Source: an uncultured Eggerthellaceae bacterium (GTDB lineage: Bacteria > Actinomycetota > Coriobacteriia > Coriobacteriales > Eggerthellaceae). Taken from it: a DNA stretch of 64,000 bases. The stretch lies in assembly GCA_905234785.1 (NCBI GenBank), contig CAJOIP010000004.1, positions 1-64,000 of the forward strand. The letters run 5' to 3'. Shown here one piece after another: positions 40,774 through 51,054 of the stretch. How positions within the stretch are numbered: the first letter of the stretch is position 1; every line of letters begins with the position of its first letter. Position numbers and translations under genes: made by a program. The notes under the pieces are model-generated. The model was not told the DNA's origin. It saw nothing but the letters and a program-made list of their open reading frames with translations, and made no database searches.

Positions 40774-41832
40774 TTAGCGCTTCTTCGTGGGCTTTTCCGC
40801 GGGCGTGATGGCGTCGGCTTCTTCGGCGGAGCGGGAGATGATGGGGATATCGAAGTGCTCGCGCACTTTCGTTTCGAGCTCGCGAAGCAGGTCGGGGTTG
40901 TCGTGAAGCGTCTGCTTGGCGGCTTCGCGGCCCTGACCGAGGCGTTCTTCCCCGTAGGTGTACCAGGCGCCGCTCTTCTTGGCAACGCCCGCTTCGACGG
41001 CCATGTCGATGACGCAGCCTTCTTTCGAAATGCCCTGACCGTACATGAGGTCGAATTCAGCCTGCCTGAACGGAGGCGCGACCTTGTTCTTGACGACCTT
41101 GGCGCGAACGCGGTTGCCCACCACTTCCCCGTTGAGCTTGATGGAGTCGATTCGGCGAATGTCGATGCGCACGCTGGAGAAGAACTTCAGCGCACGGCCG
41201 CCCGTGGTGGTTTCGGGATTGCCGAACATGATGCCGATCTTCTCGCGGAGCTGGTTGATGAAGATGCAGGTCGTGTTCGATTTCGAAAGAGAGCCAGCGA
41301 GCTTGCGCAGGGCTTGCGACATGAGGCGCGCCTGGAGGCCGACCGTCGTATCGCCGATTTCGCCTTCGATTTCAGCGCGCGGGACGAGCGCCGCCACCGA
41401 GTCGATGACAATGCAATCGATTGCGCCGGATCGCACGAGCATGTCGCAGATTTCAAGCGCTTGCTCGCCGGTGTCGGGCTGCGAGATGAGCACTTCGTCG
41501 ATGTCGACGCCGAGGCGGGCCGCGTAAACGGGATCGAGCGCGTGTTCCGCGTCGATGAACGCGACGATTCCGCCGAGCGCCTGCGCTTCGGCGAGGATCT
41601 GCAGGGCAAGCGTGGTCTTGCCGCTGGATTCGGGACCGTACACTTCGATGATGCGACCACGCGGCACGCCGCCGATGCCGAGCGCGGCGTCGAGCGGGAG
41701 GGCTCCGGTGGGGATGGCGTCTACCTTCAAGTCGACGCCGGCGTCACCGAATTTCATGATGGAGCCCTTGCCGAACTTTCCTTCGATCTGGTCTGTCGTG
41801 AGCTTGAGCGATTTCAGTTTTTCTTCGTTCAT
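40774..41832 (-). CDS. recA: Recombinase RecA
   Basis: [28 protein letters not shown], full-length 352 aa. Confidence 0.98.
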   Translation of the reverse strand: MNEEKLKSLKLTTDQIEGKFGKGSIMKFGDAGVDLKVDAIPTGALPLDAALGIGGVPRGRIIEVYGPESSGKTTLALQILAEAQALGGIVAFIDAEHALDPVYAARLGVDIDEVLISQPDTGEQALEICDMLVRSGAIDCIVIDSVAALVPRAEIEGEIGDTTVGLQARLMSQALRKLAGSLSKSNTTCIFINQLREKIGIMFGNPETTTGGRALKFFSSVRIDIRRIDSIKLNGEVVGNRVRAKVVKNKVAPPFRQAEFDLMYGQGISKEGCVIDMAVEAGVAKKSGAWYTYGEERLGQGREAAKQTLHDNPDLLRELETKVREHFDIPIISRSAEEADAITPAEKPTKKR

Positions 41833-41864
41833 GTTGCCTTCTCTCGTATGGTTACGACGAACTC

Positions 41865-41892
41865 ATTATACCGAACAGATGTTTGTGGTCAA
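41865..41892 (-). promoter_or_regulatory. recA promoter with LexA-like operator
   Basis: CGAAC-AGAT-GTTTG (41872-41885) between minus-strand TTGACC and TATAAT. Confidence 0.65.
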
Positions 41893-42051
41893 GAGTTCAA
41901 TTCAACAATGGGGACATGCTACCAATGCGATGTCGCGGCTTATGCGACAAAATGGGCACAGCATCATCCGAAGAGTTCAGCGTCAACGCCCGTGCGCGCT
42001 AATGATTTCCGGCACACTTGTCACGATATTCACTCGCAAAGGGGCATGCAC

Positions 42052-43191
42052 CTAGCCGATTTCCGACAGAAACGCCTCAAGCGCCGCATCGACGGTGCTT
42101 TTGCGCACGTCGTCCCTATCGCCCTCGAAATGGAACAGGCGCGCTTTCGTGGAATCCTGAGTCGAAACGCCCATCCACACCGTGCCCACGGGCTTCCCGG
42201 GCTCTTCCCCGCCGGGGCCTGCAATGCCCGTCACCGACACGGCGATGTCGGCGCCGATGAGCCTTCGCGCGCCATCCGCCATCTCGAGCGCGCATTCTTC
42301 GCTCACCACGCCAAAGCTTTCAAGCGTTTCGGGCGCAACGGACAGGACGCCTTGCTTGACGGCCTCCGCATAGCTCATGACGCCGCCCAAGAACACGTCT
42401 GACGAGCCGGGCACCTCTGTAATGGACGCGCCGATCAGACCGCCTGTGAGGCTCTCGGCGGTCGCCAGCGTCACATGCCGTTCCCGGGCGGTTTCGACCA
42501 GTTTAAGGGCAAGCGACCGCTCCTCATCCGGGATGGCTGCGACGTTCGCGCCGTTTCCGAGGCCGATGATGTCGCGCGCCTTCACGAGGTAGTCGATCAT
42601 CGAGGCGATCGTCAGAATGACCGCTATCAGCATGACGACCCAGCTGAACACCCACAACGTGTCGCTGAACGCCTCTCCGATGTCGCCGACCATATGAGAT
42701 CCCTTGATGGTGAACAGCACGATCGCGATCATCTGGAATACGGTCTTGAATTTCCCGATCATGCTCGCGGCGATGACGACGCCCTTGCTCGCAGCCATCA
42801 TGCGCACGCCCGATACGATGAATTCCCGGGCGAGGATGATGAGCACGACCCATGTCGGCAAAGACCCGAGTTCGACGAGCGCGATGAGGGCGGCGGCCAC
42901 GAGGATCTTGTCGGCGAGAGGGTCCATGAACTTCCCGAAATCGGTCACCTCGTTGCGGGAACGCGCAAGGTACCCGTCAAGCCAGTCAGTGCACGATATG
43001 AGCACGAAGATGCCGGCGGCGATGATCGACTTCCAGTCGTTGCTGAATGCCGCGTTCATGCCGAACCATTCGGGCCAAGGGGCCAGCAGGGCCGCCACGA
43101 ACACGGGTACGAGCAAAATGCGCACGATCGTTATGACGTTCGACGGCGTCCAGATCGTCTGATTCCCGTTGTCCCCGTTTGCAGCGCTCAT
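42052..43191 (-). CDS. pgsA: Fusion: CDP-diacylglycerol-glycerol-3-phosphate phosphatidyltransferase (PgsA) + CinA C-terminal (PncC nicotinamide-nucleotide amidase) domain
   Basis: DWLDGYLARSRNEVTDFGKFMDPLADK (CDP-alcohol phosphatidyltransferase) then in-frame TLATAESLTGGLIGASITEVPGSSDVFLGGVMSYAEAVK...GIAGPGG. Confidence 0.9.
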   Translation of the reverse strand: MSAANGDNGNQTIWTPSNVITIVRILLVPVFVAALLAPWPEWFGMNAAFSNDWKSIIAAGIFVLISCTDWLDGYLARSRNEVTDFGKFMDPLADKILVAAALIALVELGSLPTWVVLIILAREFIVSGVRMMAASKGVVIAASMIGKFKTVFQMIAIVLFTIKGSHMVGDIGEAFSDTLWVFSWVVMLIAVILTIASMIDYLVKARDIIGLGNGANVAAIPDEERSLALKLVETARERHVTLATAESLTGGLIGASITEVPGSSDVFLGGVMSYAEAVKQGVLSVAPETLESFGVVSEECALEMADGARRLIGADIAVSVTGIAGPGGEEPGKPVGTVWMGVSTQDSTKARLFHFEGDRDDVRKSTVDAALEAFLSEIG

Positions 43192-44507
43192 GAGAGCACC
43201 GTTCCTTCCAGCTCGTACATGAGCGAGTCCTCCAAGCGGACGCGCACGACATCGCCGGGCTTCCCGCCGTCGACATACGTCACGCCGTCGACATCGGGAG
43301 CTTGGCACATGGCACGGCCGAAGAGCTGCCCGTCTTCCTCGACGCCGCACACGAGCACGTCGACTTCTTGGCCTATGCGCGCAGCCATGCGCGGTGCGCA
43401 TACCGCATCGGCAAGGTCCCTTATCTCCTGCGCTCGGGCCAGCTTCTCGTCTTCGTCGACCTGGCCTTCGAGGCCATATGCGCGCGTGCCCTCTTCCCGA
43501 GAATACGGGAACACGCCGATGTAATCAAGGTCGGCCTGTTCGACGAAGTCTTTCAGCTGCTCGAATTCCTCGTCCGTTTCCCCGGGGTAGCCGGCGATGA
43601 GGGTCGTCCTGAGCGTCGCATCCGGAATGGCCTGCCTAATCTTGTCCAGCAATTCCAGATGCGTTTCAGCAGACCCGCGGCGGTTCATCGACTTGAGGAT
43701 GGCCTCGTTGGCATGCTGGAACGGTATGTCGAAATAGTCGCACACGTTGTCATGGGACGCCACTGCCGCTATGAGCTCGTCAGTCACACCTTCGGGTTGT
43801 ATGTACATGATGCGGAACCAGAGCTGCGGATACGCCTCGGCGACATGCGCCACGAGCTCAGCCAACGTCGAAGGCTGCTCGAAATCGGTTCCCCAACGGC
43901 CCGTGTCCTGCGCGATGAGCACGATTTCGCGCGCCCCTTGCGCTGCGACGCGCTCGATCTCGGCCGTGATGTCCTCGAGGCTGAAGGAGTGGTACCGGCC
44001 GCGAATGTGGGGAATCGTGCAGTATGCGCAAAAACGATCGCACCCGTCGGAAATCTTGACGTATGAAGAGACGCGCTCGCTTCCGCCCACGAGCTCGAAC
44101 GCGAAGTCGGAGCCGGGCACGCGCTCTACGCCGAGCAGGCCATCCACGACATCGACGATCGTCGTCTCGTCGGCGCAGGGAACAAACGCACCCGCTTCGG
44201 GCAGCTCTGCCGCGAGGTCGTCTCCGTAACGTGCCGGCATGCATCCGGCCACGACGAGGTGAGCCGCCCCACTCGCAATGGAAGGGTACCCCGCGACGTC
44301 CAGGATGGCCTCGATGCTCTCCTCGGTTGCGGCTTGAATGAACGAGCACGTGTTGACGATCACCACGTCAGCCGATTCGGGATCGTCAACAAGCCCGTAT
44401 CCCGCCCTGAGGAGGCGATCGCCCATGTGGTCGCTATCGACTTCGTTCTTCGCGCACCCCATGGTGACGAAGGACACGGTTCCCATTGCGGACTTGTTCT
44501 TGGGCAT
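43188..44507 (-). CDS. rimO: Ribosomal protein S12 methylthiotransferase RimO
   Basis: VTMGCAKNEVDSDHMGDRL, CDRFCAYCTIPHIRGRYHS, TRAM domain. Confidence 0.93.
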   Translation of the reverse strand: MPKNKSAMGTVSFVTMGCAKNEVDSDHMGDRLLRAGYGLVDDPESADVVIVNTCSFIQAATEESIEAILDVAGYPSIASGAAHLVVAGCMPARYGDDLAAELPEAGAFVPCADETTIVDVVDGLLGVERVPGSDFAFELVGGSERVSSYVKISDGCDRFCAYCTIPHIRGRYHSFSLEDITAEIERVAAQGAREIVLIAQDTGRWGTDFEQPSTLAELVAHVAEAYPQLWFRIMYIQPEGVTDELIAAVASHDNVCDYFDIPFQHANEAILKSMNRRGSAETHLELLDKIRQAIPDATLRTTLIAGYPGETDEEFEQLKDFVEQADLDYIGVFPYSREEGTRAYGLEGQVDEDEKLARAQEIRDLADAVCAPRMAARIGQEVDVLVCGVEEDGQLFGRAMCQAPDVDGVTYVDGGKPGDVVRVRLEDSLMYELEGTVLS

Positions 44508-44512
44508 GCGGC

Positions 44513-45010
44513 TTACCGGTAGTTCACGTACTGGAGGGGCTGGCCGTAGTCTTGGCCCTTCAGAAACGCGATGACGTCCTGAAGCGTGTCGCGCGAAGCG
44601 GAGCTCACGCGCAGGTGGTCGCCTTCGATTTGCACTTTCACCTTCAGCTTCAGCGCCTTGATGTCCTTGTTGATGGAACCGGCCGTGTCGCGGTCTATGC
44701 CTTCCACGATCGAAGCCGTCTTGGTGACGGACTGCCCCGCCGAAGCAACCGAATCGCCCCAATGGACGGCGGCAAGGTCGATCTTGCGCTTCACGAGCTT
44801 CGATGAGATGACGTCGATCACCTGGCCGGCGGTGAAATCGCTCGGCGCCTTCACGGTCATCGTCTTCCCCGCCTTGTCGAAGCTGATCTGGGCGCCAGAG
44901 TCCTTCAAGTCGTAACGCTGCGTCAGCTCTTTCTTCGCCTGCTGAAATGCATTGTCGACTTCCTGAAAGTCGATGGTCGACACGATGTCGAAACTCGATT
45001 CCTTAGCCAT
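44513..45010 (-). CDS. yajQ: YajQ family nucleotide/cyclic-di-GMP-binding protein
   Basis: SSFDIVSTIDFQEVDNAFQQAKKELTQRYDLKDS. Confidence 0.93.
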   Translation of the reverse strand: MAKESSFDIVSTIDFQEVDNAFQQAKKELTQRYDLKDSGAQISFDKAGKTMTVKAPSDFTAGQVIDVISSKLVKRKIDLAAVHWGDSVASAGQSVTKTASIVEGIDRDTAGSINKDIKALKLKVKVQIEGDHLRVSSASRDTLQDVIAFLKGQDYGQPLQYVNYR

Positions 45011-45051
45011 ATACGACCCTTTCGGCGTAGTTCGCGTTTACAGATGCAATG

Positions 45052-46332
45052 TTATTCCTCTTCGGAGCTTTCTTCTTCGTACTCCCCGTCTTCATCGGAT
45101 TGCTGCTCTTGCTCTTCGGCAACTGGCTGCGCCGGCTGAGCGGCGGCTTGGTTCGCGCTGCTTTCCGCTGTCGCGACCGCAGCTGAGCGTTGCGCTTCCT
45201 TCGACGTGTGGGTAGCGCGCCAGTTCTCGAGAATCTTGGGGAAGTCGACCGTGTAGGTGTACATGCCGTTGTACTCGTCGTTCGAGGTGAGCTCGACTTC
45301 GGCCCCATCGACTGTGACCTTCACGTATTCGGGCGTCCACGTGGCAATGGTGAGAACGGTGGTGACCTCGATGTTCTCCTGGGCAGGTCCTGTCAGCATG
45401 TACGGCGTCGTCGTGTTGTTGTCGCCATACGTTTCGAGGTAGCACTCTTCGCCCTGCTTGACGCTCAGGACGACGCGGGAACTCGACGGCGCGACTTCTA
45501 CGAGGCCTGTTGCGCTGTCGTCGTCTGCCGTTCCGGTCGTATCGCTTATCCCCGAAACAGGCAGCTTCGTGACGTCCTCTTCCACGGGCGCGTTCCTGTT
45601 TCCGAGCACGACAAAGGCAACGATTGCGATTATCGCAACGATCACGACAACGGCAATTCCGAGGACAAGCCTGGATTGAAGGAAGGACGGCATGCGCGAC
45701 GCGCTGTATTCCATCGGCGTTTGACCGACGTGCACGGGCCGCACGGTCGACGGCGTCTGAGATCCGACAGAGCCGTAGTCGGTTGCGGAATAACCTGAAT
45801 GGTGGCTCATGAAGTCCCGTTCGGATTTCCCCGGGCGTTCGGCGCGTTCGCGCGTGATTCCATAGCCGTCATGGGAAAACGGCGTGCGGTCATCGTAGAG
45901 AGCTCGCGTGTAGCGGGCGCCTCCGTCGGTGTAGGCCTGCCTGATGGAGCCCTGCCCTTCGTCGACTGCCGGGTTGTTTCCGGTGCCCGTGACATCGCGA
46001 AGGCCACGGGCCCTCCGACTGGCTGCCCGGCGGCTCGTGTCCACCGAGAACGCGCCCGCCGGTTCGCGGCCCCTCGCCTTTTCGACTTGGGCCGCGTAGG
46101 CTTCGTCGAGGTACATGTTCACGATCTCGGTCGGATTCAGGCCGAGAAGGCGCGCGTAAGCGTTGACCATGTTGCGCGTGTATCCGCGCGGCGGCATGCT
46201 CGCGAAATCGCCGGCTTCGATTGACCTGAGAATATCGGGCCTGATGCGAAGGCGGCGTGCAACCGTGTTGAGGTCGTATCCCTTGCGCTCGCGGGTTTCG
46301 CGGAGCACTTTGCCGGACATCATCTGAGTCAC
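45052..46332 (-). CDS. RodZ-like helix-turn-helix membrane protein
   Basis: GKVLRETRERKGYDLNTVARRLRIRPDILRSIEAGDFASMPPRGYTRNMVNAYARLLGL; single TM; C-terminal DUF4115-like domain. Confidence 0.85.
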   Translation of the reverse strand: MTQMMSGKVLRETRERKGYDLNTVARRLRIRPDILRSIEAGDFASMPPRGYTRNMVNAYARLLGLNPTEIVNMYLDEAYAAQVEKARGREPAGAFSVDTSRRAASRRARGLRDVTGTGNNPAVDEGQGSIRQAYTDGGARYTRALYDDRTPFSHDGYGITRERAERPGKSERDFMSHHSGYSATDYGSVGSQTPSTVRPVHVGQTPMEYSASRMPSFLQSRLVLGIAVVVIVAIIAIVAFVVLGNRNAPVEEDVTKLPVSGISDTTGTADDDSATGLVEVAPSSSRVVLSVKQGEECYLETYGDNNTTTPYMLTGPAQENIEVTTVLTIATWTPEYVKVTVDGAEVELTSNDEYNGMYTYTVDFPKILENWRATHTSKEAQRSAAVATAESSANQAAAQPAQPVAEEQEQQSDEDGEYEEESSEEE

Positions 46333-46348
46333 GTCTACTCCTTACGGT

Positions 46349-48859
46349 TTACTCGTCGGCTTCCTCGAAGGCCTTGAGCGCTTCGAGTTCCATGGCGTCG
46401 ACGAGAACATCGCGGGGCTTGCTTCCGTTCGGGGGCCCCACGACGCCCTTTTCCTCGAGCATGTCCATTATACGGCCGGCTCGCGAGTACCCGACTTTCA
46501 GCTTGCGCTGTATGTTGGACGTCGAGCCGAGGCCGCTCGCGACGACGATTTCGGCCGCCTCCCAAATGAGCGGGTCGTCCGAGCCGCCGGACCCACCCGA
46601 TCCGTCGGGCATGGAATCGCCGATGGTGATGAGGTTGGTCTTCAGGATCTCGGAATGGTAGTCGGGTTCGCCTTGGGCCTTCACCGCTTCGACGACGGCG
46701 GCGATTTCCTCGTCGGACGTGTAGCAGCCCTGAACGCGCAGGGGCTTCGGATACTCGGGCTTGGACAGCAGCAGATCGCCGTTGCCGATGAGGCTTTCGG
46801 CGCCGGACGTGTCGAGGACGACGCGGCTGTCGAGGCTCGAGGCCACGTTGAACGCGATGCGGTTCGTGATGTTCGCCTTGATGAGGCCCGTGACCACGTT
46901 TGCAGACGGGCGCTGCGTCGCCACGATGAGGTGGATGCCGGCGGCTCGGGCAAGCTGCGCAATGCGGCTGATGGAGAACTCGACCTCTTTGCCGACGTTC
47001 ATCATGAGGTCCGCAAGCTCGTCGATGACGATGACGATATAGGGCATCGGCTCGTCGATGTACTGCTGTTGCGGCAAGTCGGTTTGCTTGATGGAGCCGT
47101 CTTCTATCATGCCTTTCAGCTTGCCTGATGTGACGAGCTCGTTGTACGAGCCGATGTTGCGCACGCCGACTTTCGAATACGTCTTCAGGCGCAGCTCCAT
47201 CTCCGCAACGCCCCACGAAAGCGCGCTCGCGGCTTCCTTGGGCTCGGTTACGACGGGAACGTACAGATGTGGAATATCGGCATACGGCGCGAACTCGACG
47301 CGCTTCGGGTCGATCATGATGAAGCGGACTTGGCTGGGCGTGGCGCGCATGAGCATCGACATGATCATGGCGTTGATGCCGACCGACTTGCCCGAGCCGG
47401 TGGTGCCGCCGATGAGCAGGTGCGGCATCTTGGCCAGGTCGCAGATAATCGCATTGCCCTCGACGTCCTTGCCGATGGCCATCTCGAGCGGCCCGCCATG
47501 GACGTCCTTGAGCACGTCGCCAAGCAGCACGTTCTCGCGCGTGGCGTTCGGCACCTCGATGCCGACGTAATGCGTTCCGGGGATCGGCGCGAAAATGCGC
47601 ACGCCGGGAGCGGCGAGTGCGAGCGCGATGTCGTCGTTGAGTGCCGTGATGCGGCTGACGCGCACGCCGGATGGCAATTCGACTTCGAACAAGGTGACCG
47701 TCGGGCCCGCGACCCAATCAACGACGGTTGCCATGATGCCGAAATCCTCGAGCGTCTGCTGAAGGCGGGCGGCGGTTTCCTCGAGCTCGTTCTCGAATGC
47801 CTTGGTCTTGCGCTTTCCCTTCCCCACCTTCAGCAGGGACATGCTGGGAAGCTCGAAGGTATCGCCCGGTATGGCGCCCGAAGCGGGCTCGTCGGCCTTG
47901 CTCGGCTTTGCGCTGGAACCCGCCTTCTTTTCGGGGAGCGGAACGGTGTCGTCGTTTCGCCCATCGCGTGACCCGAGCTTGCGCGTGAGCTGTTGCGTGG
48001 CGCCTGCGGGCGTCGACGGCGTGGTCCTGCCGCCTGATATGCGGTCGGAGAGCCTTCCCGACGGGCCCGGTGCCATTGACGGCTGGCCCGGTTCGATGAG
48101 CTGAGTGCGTGCCGAGCTGCTGACGTTGCCGGAATTGCGGGAGCGCCTTGCGGTCATGGGGACATACGGCTGGTCGGGAGCGACGCCCAGCTCCTCCTCT
48201 TCCCTGAGCAGCGCTTCCTCGCGCCTGCGGTTGACAGCTGATACGACCTTGCGCACCGAAAAGCCGATGATGACGAGCCCGATTGCGATGACGCCGATGG
48301 CGATGATGACCGAAACGGGAAGCCCGAGGAGCATGAGCCCCAGATAGGCTGGCCCGGCACCGACGTAACCGCCGCGGTAGACGACTTGGCCCTCGTCGAA
48401 TATCGCCAGCGTGACATTTCCGCTCGCGTCGAGCGCATCAGGTGTGAACAGGGCGAACAGAATAAGCAATGCTATGTATATGAGCGCAAGCCCGATGATC
48501 ACGCGCGTCGGGACGCGTTCTGATTCGAATCGCGCGATGAACGTGCCCGCCACGATGATGAGGAGAATAGGCAGGATGTAAGCGCCGATGCCAAGACCGC
48601 GGCGCAACACGAGCGAAAGGAACGAGGTGACGACGGCGTTCGTCGGCCATGCGACGATGAGGATGAGCGCCAAGGCCACGACGGCGCATACGATGCCGAT
48701 GATGTTGCGCTTCGAATTGTCGTCGATGAGGGGCGCGGGCGCTGCAGGCTCTGTAACGCGCTTGCGTCCGCTCTTCTCTGCGGGCGATGCGGCGCGCTTG
48801 CGCTGAGCGGCCTGTCCGCTGCTTGCGCCCTTCGAACCGGGTGATGAAGACTTGGCCAC
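46349..48859 (-). CDS. ftsK: DNA translocase FtsK/SpoIIIE
   Basis: 4-TM N-terminus, GGTTGSGKSVGINAMIMSML, C-terminal gamma domain. Confidence 0.96.
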   Translation of the reverse strand: MAKSSSPGSKGASSGQAAQRKRAASPAEKSGRKRVTEPAAPAPLIDDNSKRNIIGIVCAVVALALILIVAWPTNAVVTSFLSLVLRRGLGIGAYILPILLIIVAGTFIARFESERVPTRVIIGLALIYIALLILFALFTPDALDASGNVTLAIFDEGQVVYRGGYVGAGPAYLGLMLLGLPVSVIIAIGVIAIGLVIIGFSVRKVVSAVNRRREEALLREEEELGVAPDQPYVPMTARRSRNSGNVSSSARTQLIEPGQPSMAPGPSGRLSDRISGGRTTPSTPAGATQQLTRKLGSRDGRNDDTVPLPEKKAGSSAKPSKADEPASGAIPGDTFELPSMSLLKVGKGKRKTKAFENELEETAARLQQTLEDFGIMATVVDWVAGPTVTLFEVELPSGVRVSRITALNDDIALALAAPGVRIFAPIPGTHYVGIEVPNATRENVLLGDVLKDVHGGPLEMAIGKDVEGNAIICDLAKMPHLLIGGTTGSGKSVGINAMIMSMLMRATPSQVRFIMIDPKRVEFAPYADIPHLYVPVVTEPKEAASALSWGVAEMELRLKTYSKVGVRNIGSYNELVTSGKLKGMIEDGSIKQTDLPQQQYIDEPMPYIVIVIDELADLMMNVGKEVEFSISRIAQLARAAGIHLIVATQRPSANVVTGLIKANITNRIAFNVASSLDSRVVLDTSGAESLIGNGDLLLSKPEYPKPLRVQGCYTSDEEIAAVVEAVKAQGEPDYHSEILKTNLITIGDSMPDGSGGSGGSDDPLIWEAAEIVVASGLGSTSNIQRKLKVGYSRAGRIMDMLEEKGVVGPPNGSKPRDVLVDAMELEALKAFEEADE

Positions 48860-48931
48860 GAATGGCCTCCTTTTTGCTGCGATTATGCTTCGTTTAAACA
48901 GGACGATTATATATCTTTCAGCCCCTCAAAC

Positions 48932-48960
48932 CAAATGGGGCAGGCCTTAGGACCTGCCCC
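48932..48960 (-). terminator. Rho-independent-type terminator of rnj
   Basis: GGGGCAGG...CCTGCCCC stem followed on the minus strand by ATTTGGTTT. Confidence 0.6.
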
Positions 48961-48985
48961 AACGCCGTTCTTTATCGGAAATCCG

Positions 48986-50899
48986 TTAGACCTCCAGAAT
49001 CGTTGCGATGGCCATGGGGCGCTGCTTCGTGCGCTCCCACAAAAGGTTCAGCAACGTGTCGCGCCCGACCTTGCGAAGCTCGACGGCTGTCGCGCCCTTG
49101 CCGAGCTGGCGCTTCAGGGCTGCTTCCACCGCTTCCTGGGCCTCGATGGCGACATACGGGTCGTCGCCGCCGGTGATGCCGTGCATCTCGATGGAAACAG
49201 GTGCGGCAAGCTTGCGTTCGGACATGGAAACCGCGGCAGACATGGCCGCAAACCCCTGGGCGCCGAGCGTGACGCGCTCGTCGAGCACGTCTTGGGACGT
49301 GTCGCCAACCGACAACCCGTCGACGTACACGACGCCGCTTTGCACATGCTCGCCGGGTTTCACGCCGTTCGCGTCGAGCACGAGGCTCTCTCCGTTCTCG
49401 CAGATGAAGATGTTGTCTGCGGGAACGCCCGTCTGCTCGGCCAAGGCGGCGTGGGCGCGAAGATGCGTCGCCTCGCCATGCACGGGCATGAACGCGCGTG
49501 GATGCGTGATCGACAGCACGAGCTTCAGCTCCTCGGCGCCTGCGTGACCAGACACGTGAACGAGCGCCCGCGACTTGTCGTACACGTCGGCGCCGATCTT
49601 CGAAAGCATGTTGATGACGCGCGTGACGGCCTTCTCGTTGCCGGGAACCGGCGTCGCGGAAATGATGACGGTGTCGCCTTCGTCGATCTCGATCGTCTTG
49701 TGAAGGCCGCCCGCGATGCGGGAAAGCGCCGAAAGGGGCTCGCCTTGGCTGCCCGTGCACATGACGACGACCTTCTCGGGCGGAATGCCCGACAGTTCGT
49801 AGGCGTCGACGAGGTCCTTGTCATCGATGCTCAGGTAGCCGAGCTTGCGGGCGATGTCGGTGTTCTGGATCATGGAACGCCCCGTCACCACGACCTTGCG
49901 CCCGTTGGCGACCGCAGCGTCGCATATCTGCTGCATGCGGTGGATATGGCTCGCGAACGAGGCGATGACGACGCGACCCTGCGCTTGCGAGATGATCTTG
50001 CTGAGGGTCTTGCCGACTTCGCTCTCGGATTTCGTGAAGTTCGGGTTGTTCGCGTTCGTCGAGTCCGAAAGCATGAGGTCGACGCCCTCGTCGCCGAAGC
50101 GCGCAAGCGCCCCGAAATCGGTGTGCACGCCGTCGATGGGGCTCTGGTCGAGCTTGAAGTCGCCCGTGTGCAGGACGTTTCCAGCGGGGCTGCGGAAGAA
50201 CACGCCCACGGCGCCGGGGATCGAGTGGTTCACGGCGAAGAACTCGGCTTCAATGCATCCGAGGTTGATCTTGTCGCCGGGTTTTATCTCGATGAGCTTA
50301 GCGTTCTTGATGCGATGCTCGGCGAACTTGCCCTCGATGAGGCCGAGCGTCATCTTCGTACCGTAAATGGGAACCTGCTTATCCAAGTCCTTGTACAGGT
50401 ACGGCAAGCTGCCCGTGTGGTCCTCGTGACCGTGCGTTATGACGATGCCGCGCAGCTTGTCGGCGTGCTCGAGGACGTACGTGTAGTCAGGCAGGATGAG
50501 GTCGATCCCGGGATGGTCGTCGTCGGGAAACATAAGGCCGGCGTCATCGAGCACGATGTCGTTGCCGCACTCGAATACGGTCATGTTCTTGCCGATGGCG
50601 TCGAGTCCGCCGAGCGGTATGACCTTCAGCTGGGCGCCCTGTTTCTTTTTCTCGCCCGAGCTACCGCGCTTGCGATGGGCCTTCTTCTGCTCGCCCTTCG
50701 AGAGATCGCGCGTGAGAGCAGGGCGCTCCTTCTCGAGCTTCACGAACTTGACGGATTGCGTTCCGCGCTTCTTCTTCTGGTTGCCCTGCTGCTGGGTGGG
50801 CTGTTTTTGCTTTTCCTGCCCGACGTTCTGGACTTTGCCGTTTTCGGGCGCAGATGCATGACGCCGCCTGGGCGTTCTGGCATTATCTGAATCTGCCAT
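48986..50899 (-). CDS. rnj: Ribonuclease J
   Basis: LGGLDAIGKNMTVFE, THGHEDHTGSLPYL metallo-beta-lactamase/beta-CASP motifs. Confidence 0.93.
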   Translation of the reverse strand: MADSDNARTPRRRHASAPENGKVQNVGQEKQKQPTQQQGNQKKKRGTQSVKFVKLEKERPALTRDLSKGEQKKAHRKRGSSGEKKKQGAQLKVIPLGGLDAIGKNMTVFECGNDIVLDDAGLMFPDDDHPGIDLILPDYTYVLEHADKLRGIVITHGHEDHTGSLPYLYKDLDKQVPIYGTKMTLGLIEGKFAEHRIKNAKLIEIKPGDKINLGCIEAEFFAVNHSIPGAVGVFFRSPAGNVLHTGDFKLDQSPIDGVHTDFGALARFGDEGVDLMLSDSTNANNPNFTKSESEVGKTLSKIISQAQGRVVIASFASHIHRMQQICDAAVANGRKVVVTGRSMIQNTDIARKLGYLSIDDKDLVDAYELSGIPPEKVVVMCTGSQGEPLSALSRIAGGLHKTIEIDEGDTVIISATPVPGNEKAVTRVINMLSKIGADVYDKSRALVHVSGHAGAEELKLVLSITHPRAFMPVHGEATHLRAHAALAEQTGVPADNIFICENGESLVLDANGVKPGEHVQSGVVYVDGLSVGDTSQDVLDERVTLGAQGFAAMSAAVSMSERKLAAPVSIEMHGITGGDDPYVAIEAQEAVEAALKRQLGKGATAVELRKVGRDTLLNLLWERTKQRPMAIATILEV

Positions 50900-51054
50900 T
50901 AATACCTCGTTTCTGTTGCAAATCCTATGAGGCCGCATTCGGCCTGTTTGTTATAAACACGCCCCGAGGGCGTTCCGTCCTATATGAAGCGTGGAACAGG
51001 TGCTGGGAATGCGTCCCGCGCATGGCGACGGTTCCACGCTGTTCGGCAGCCTGC

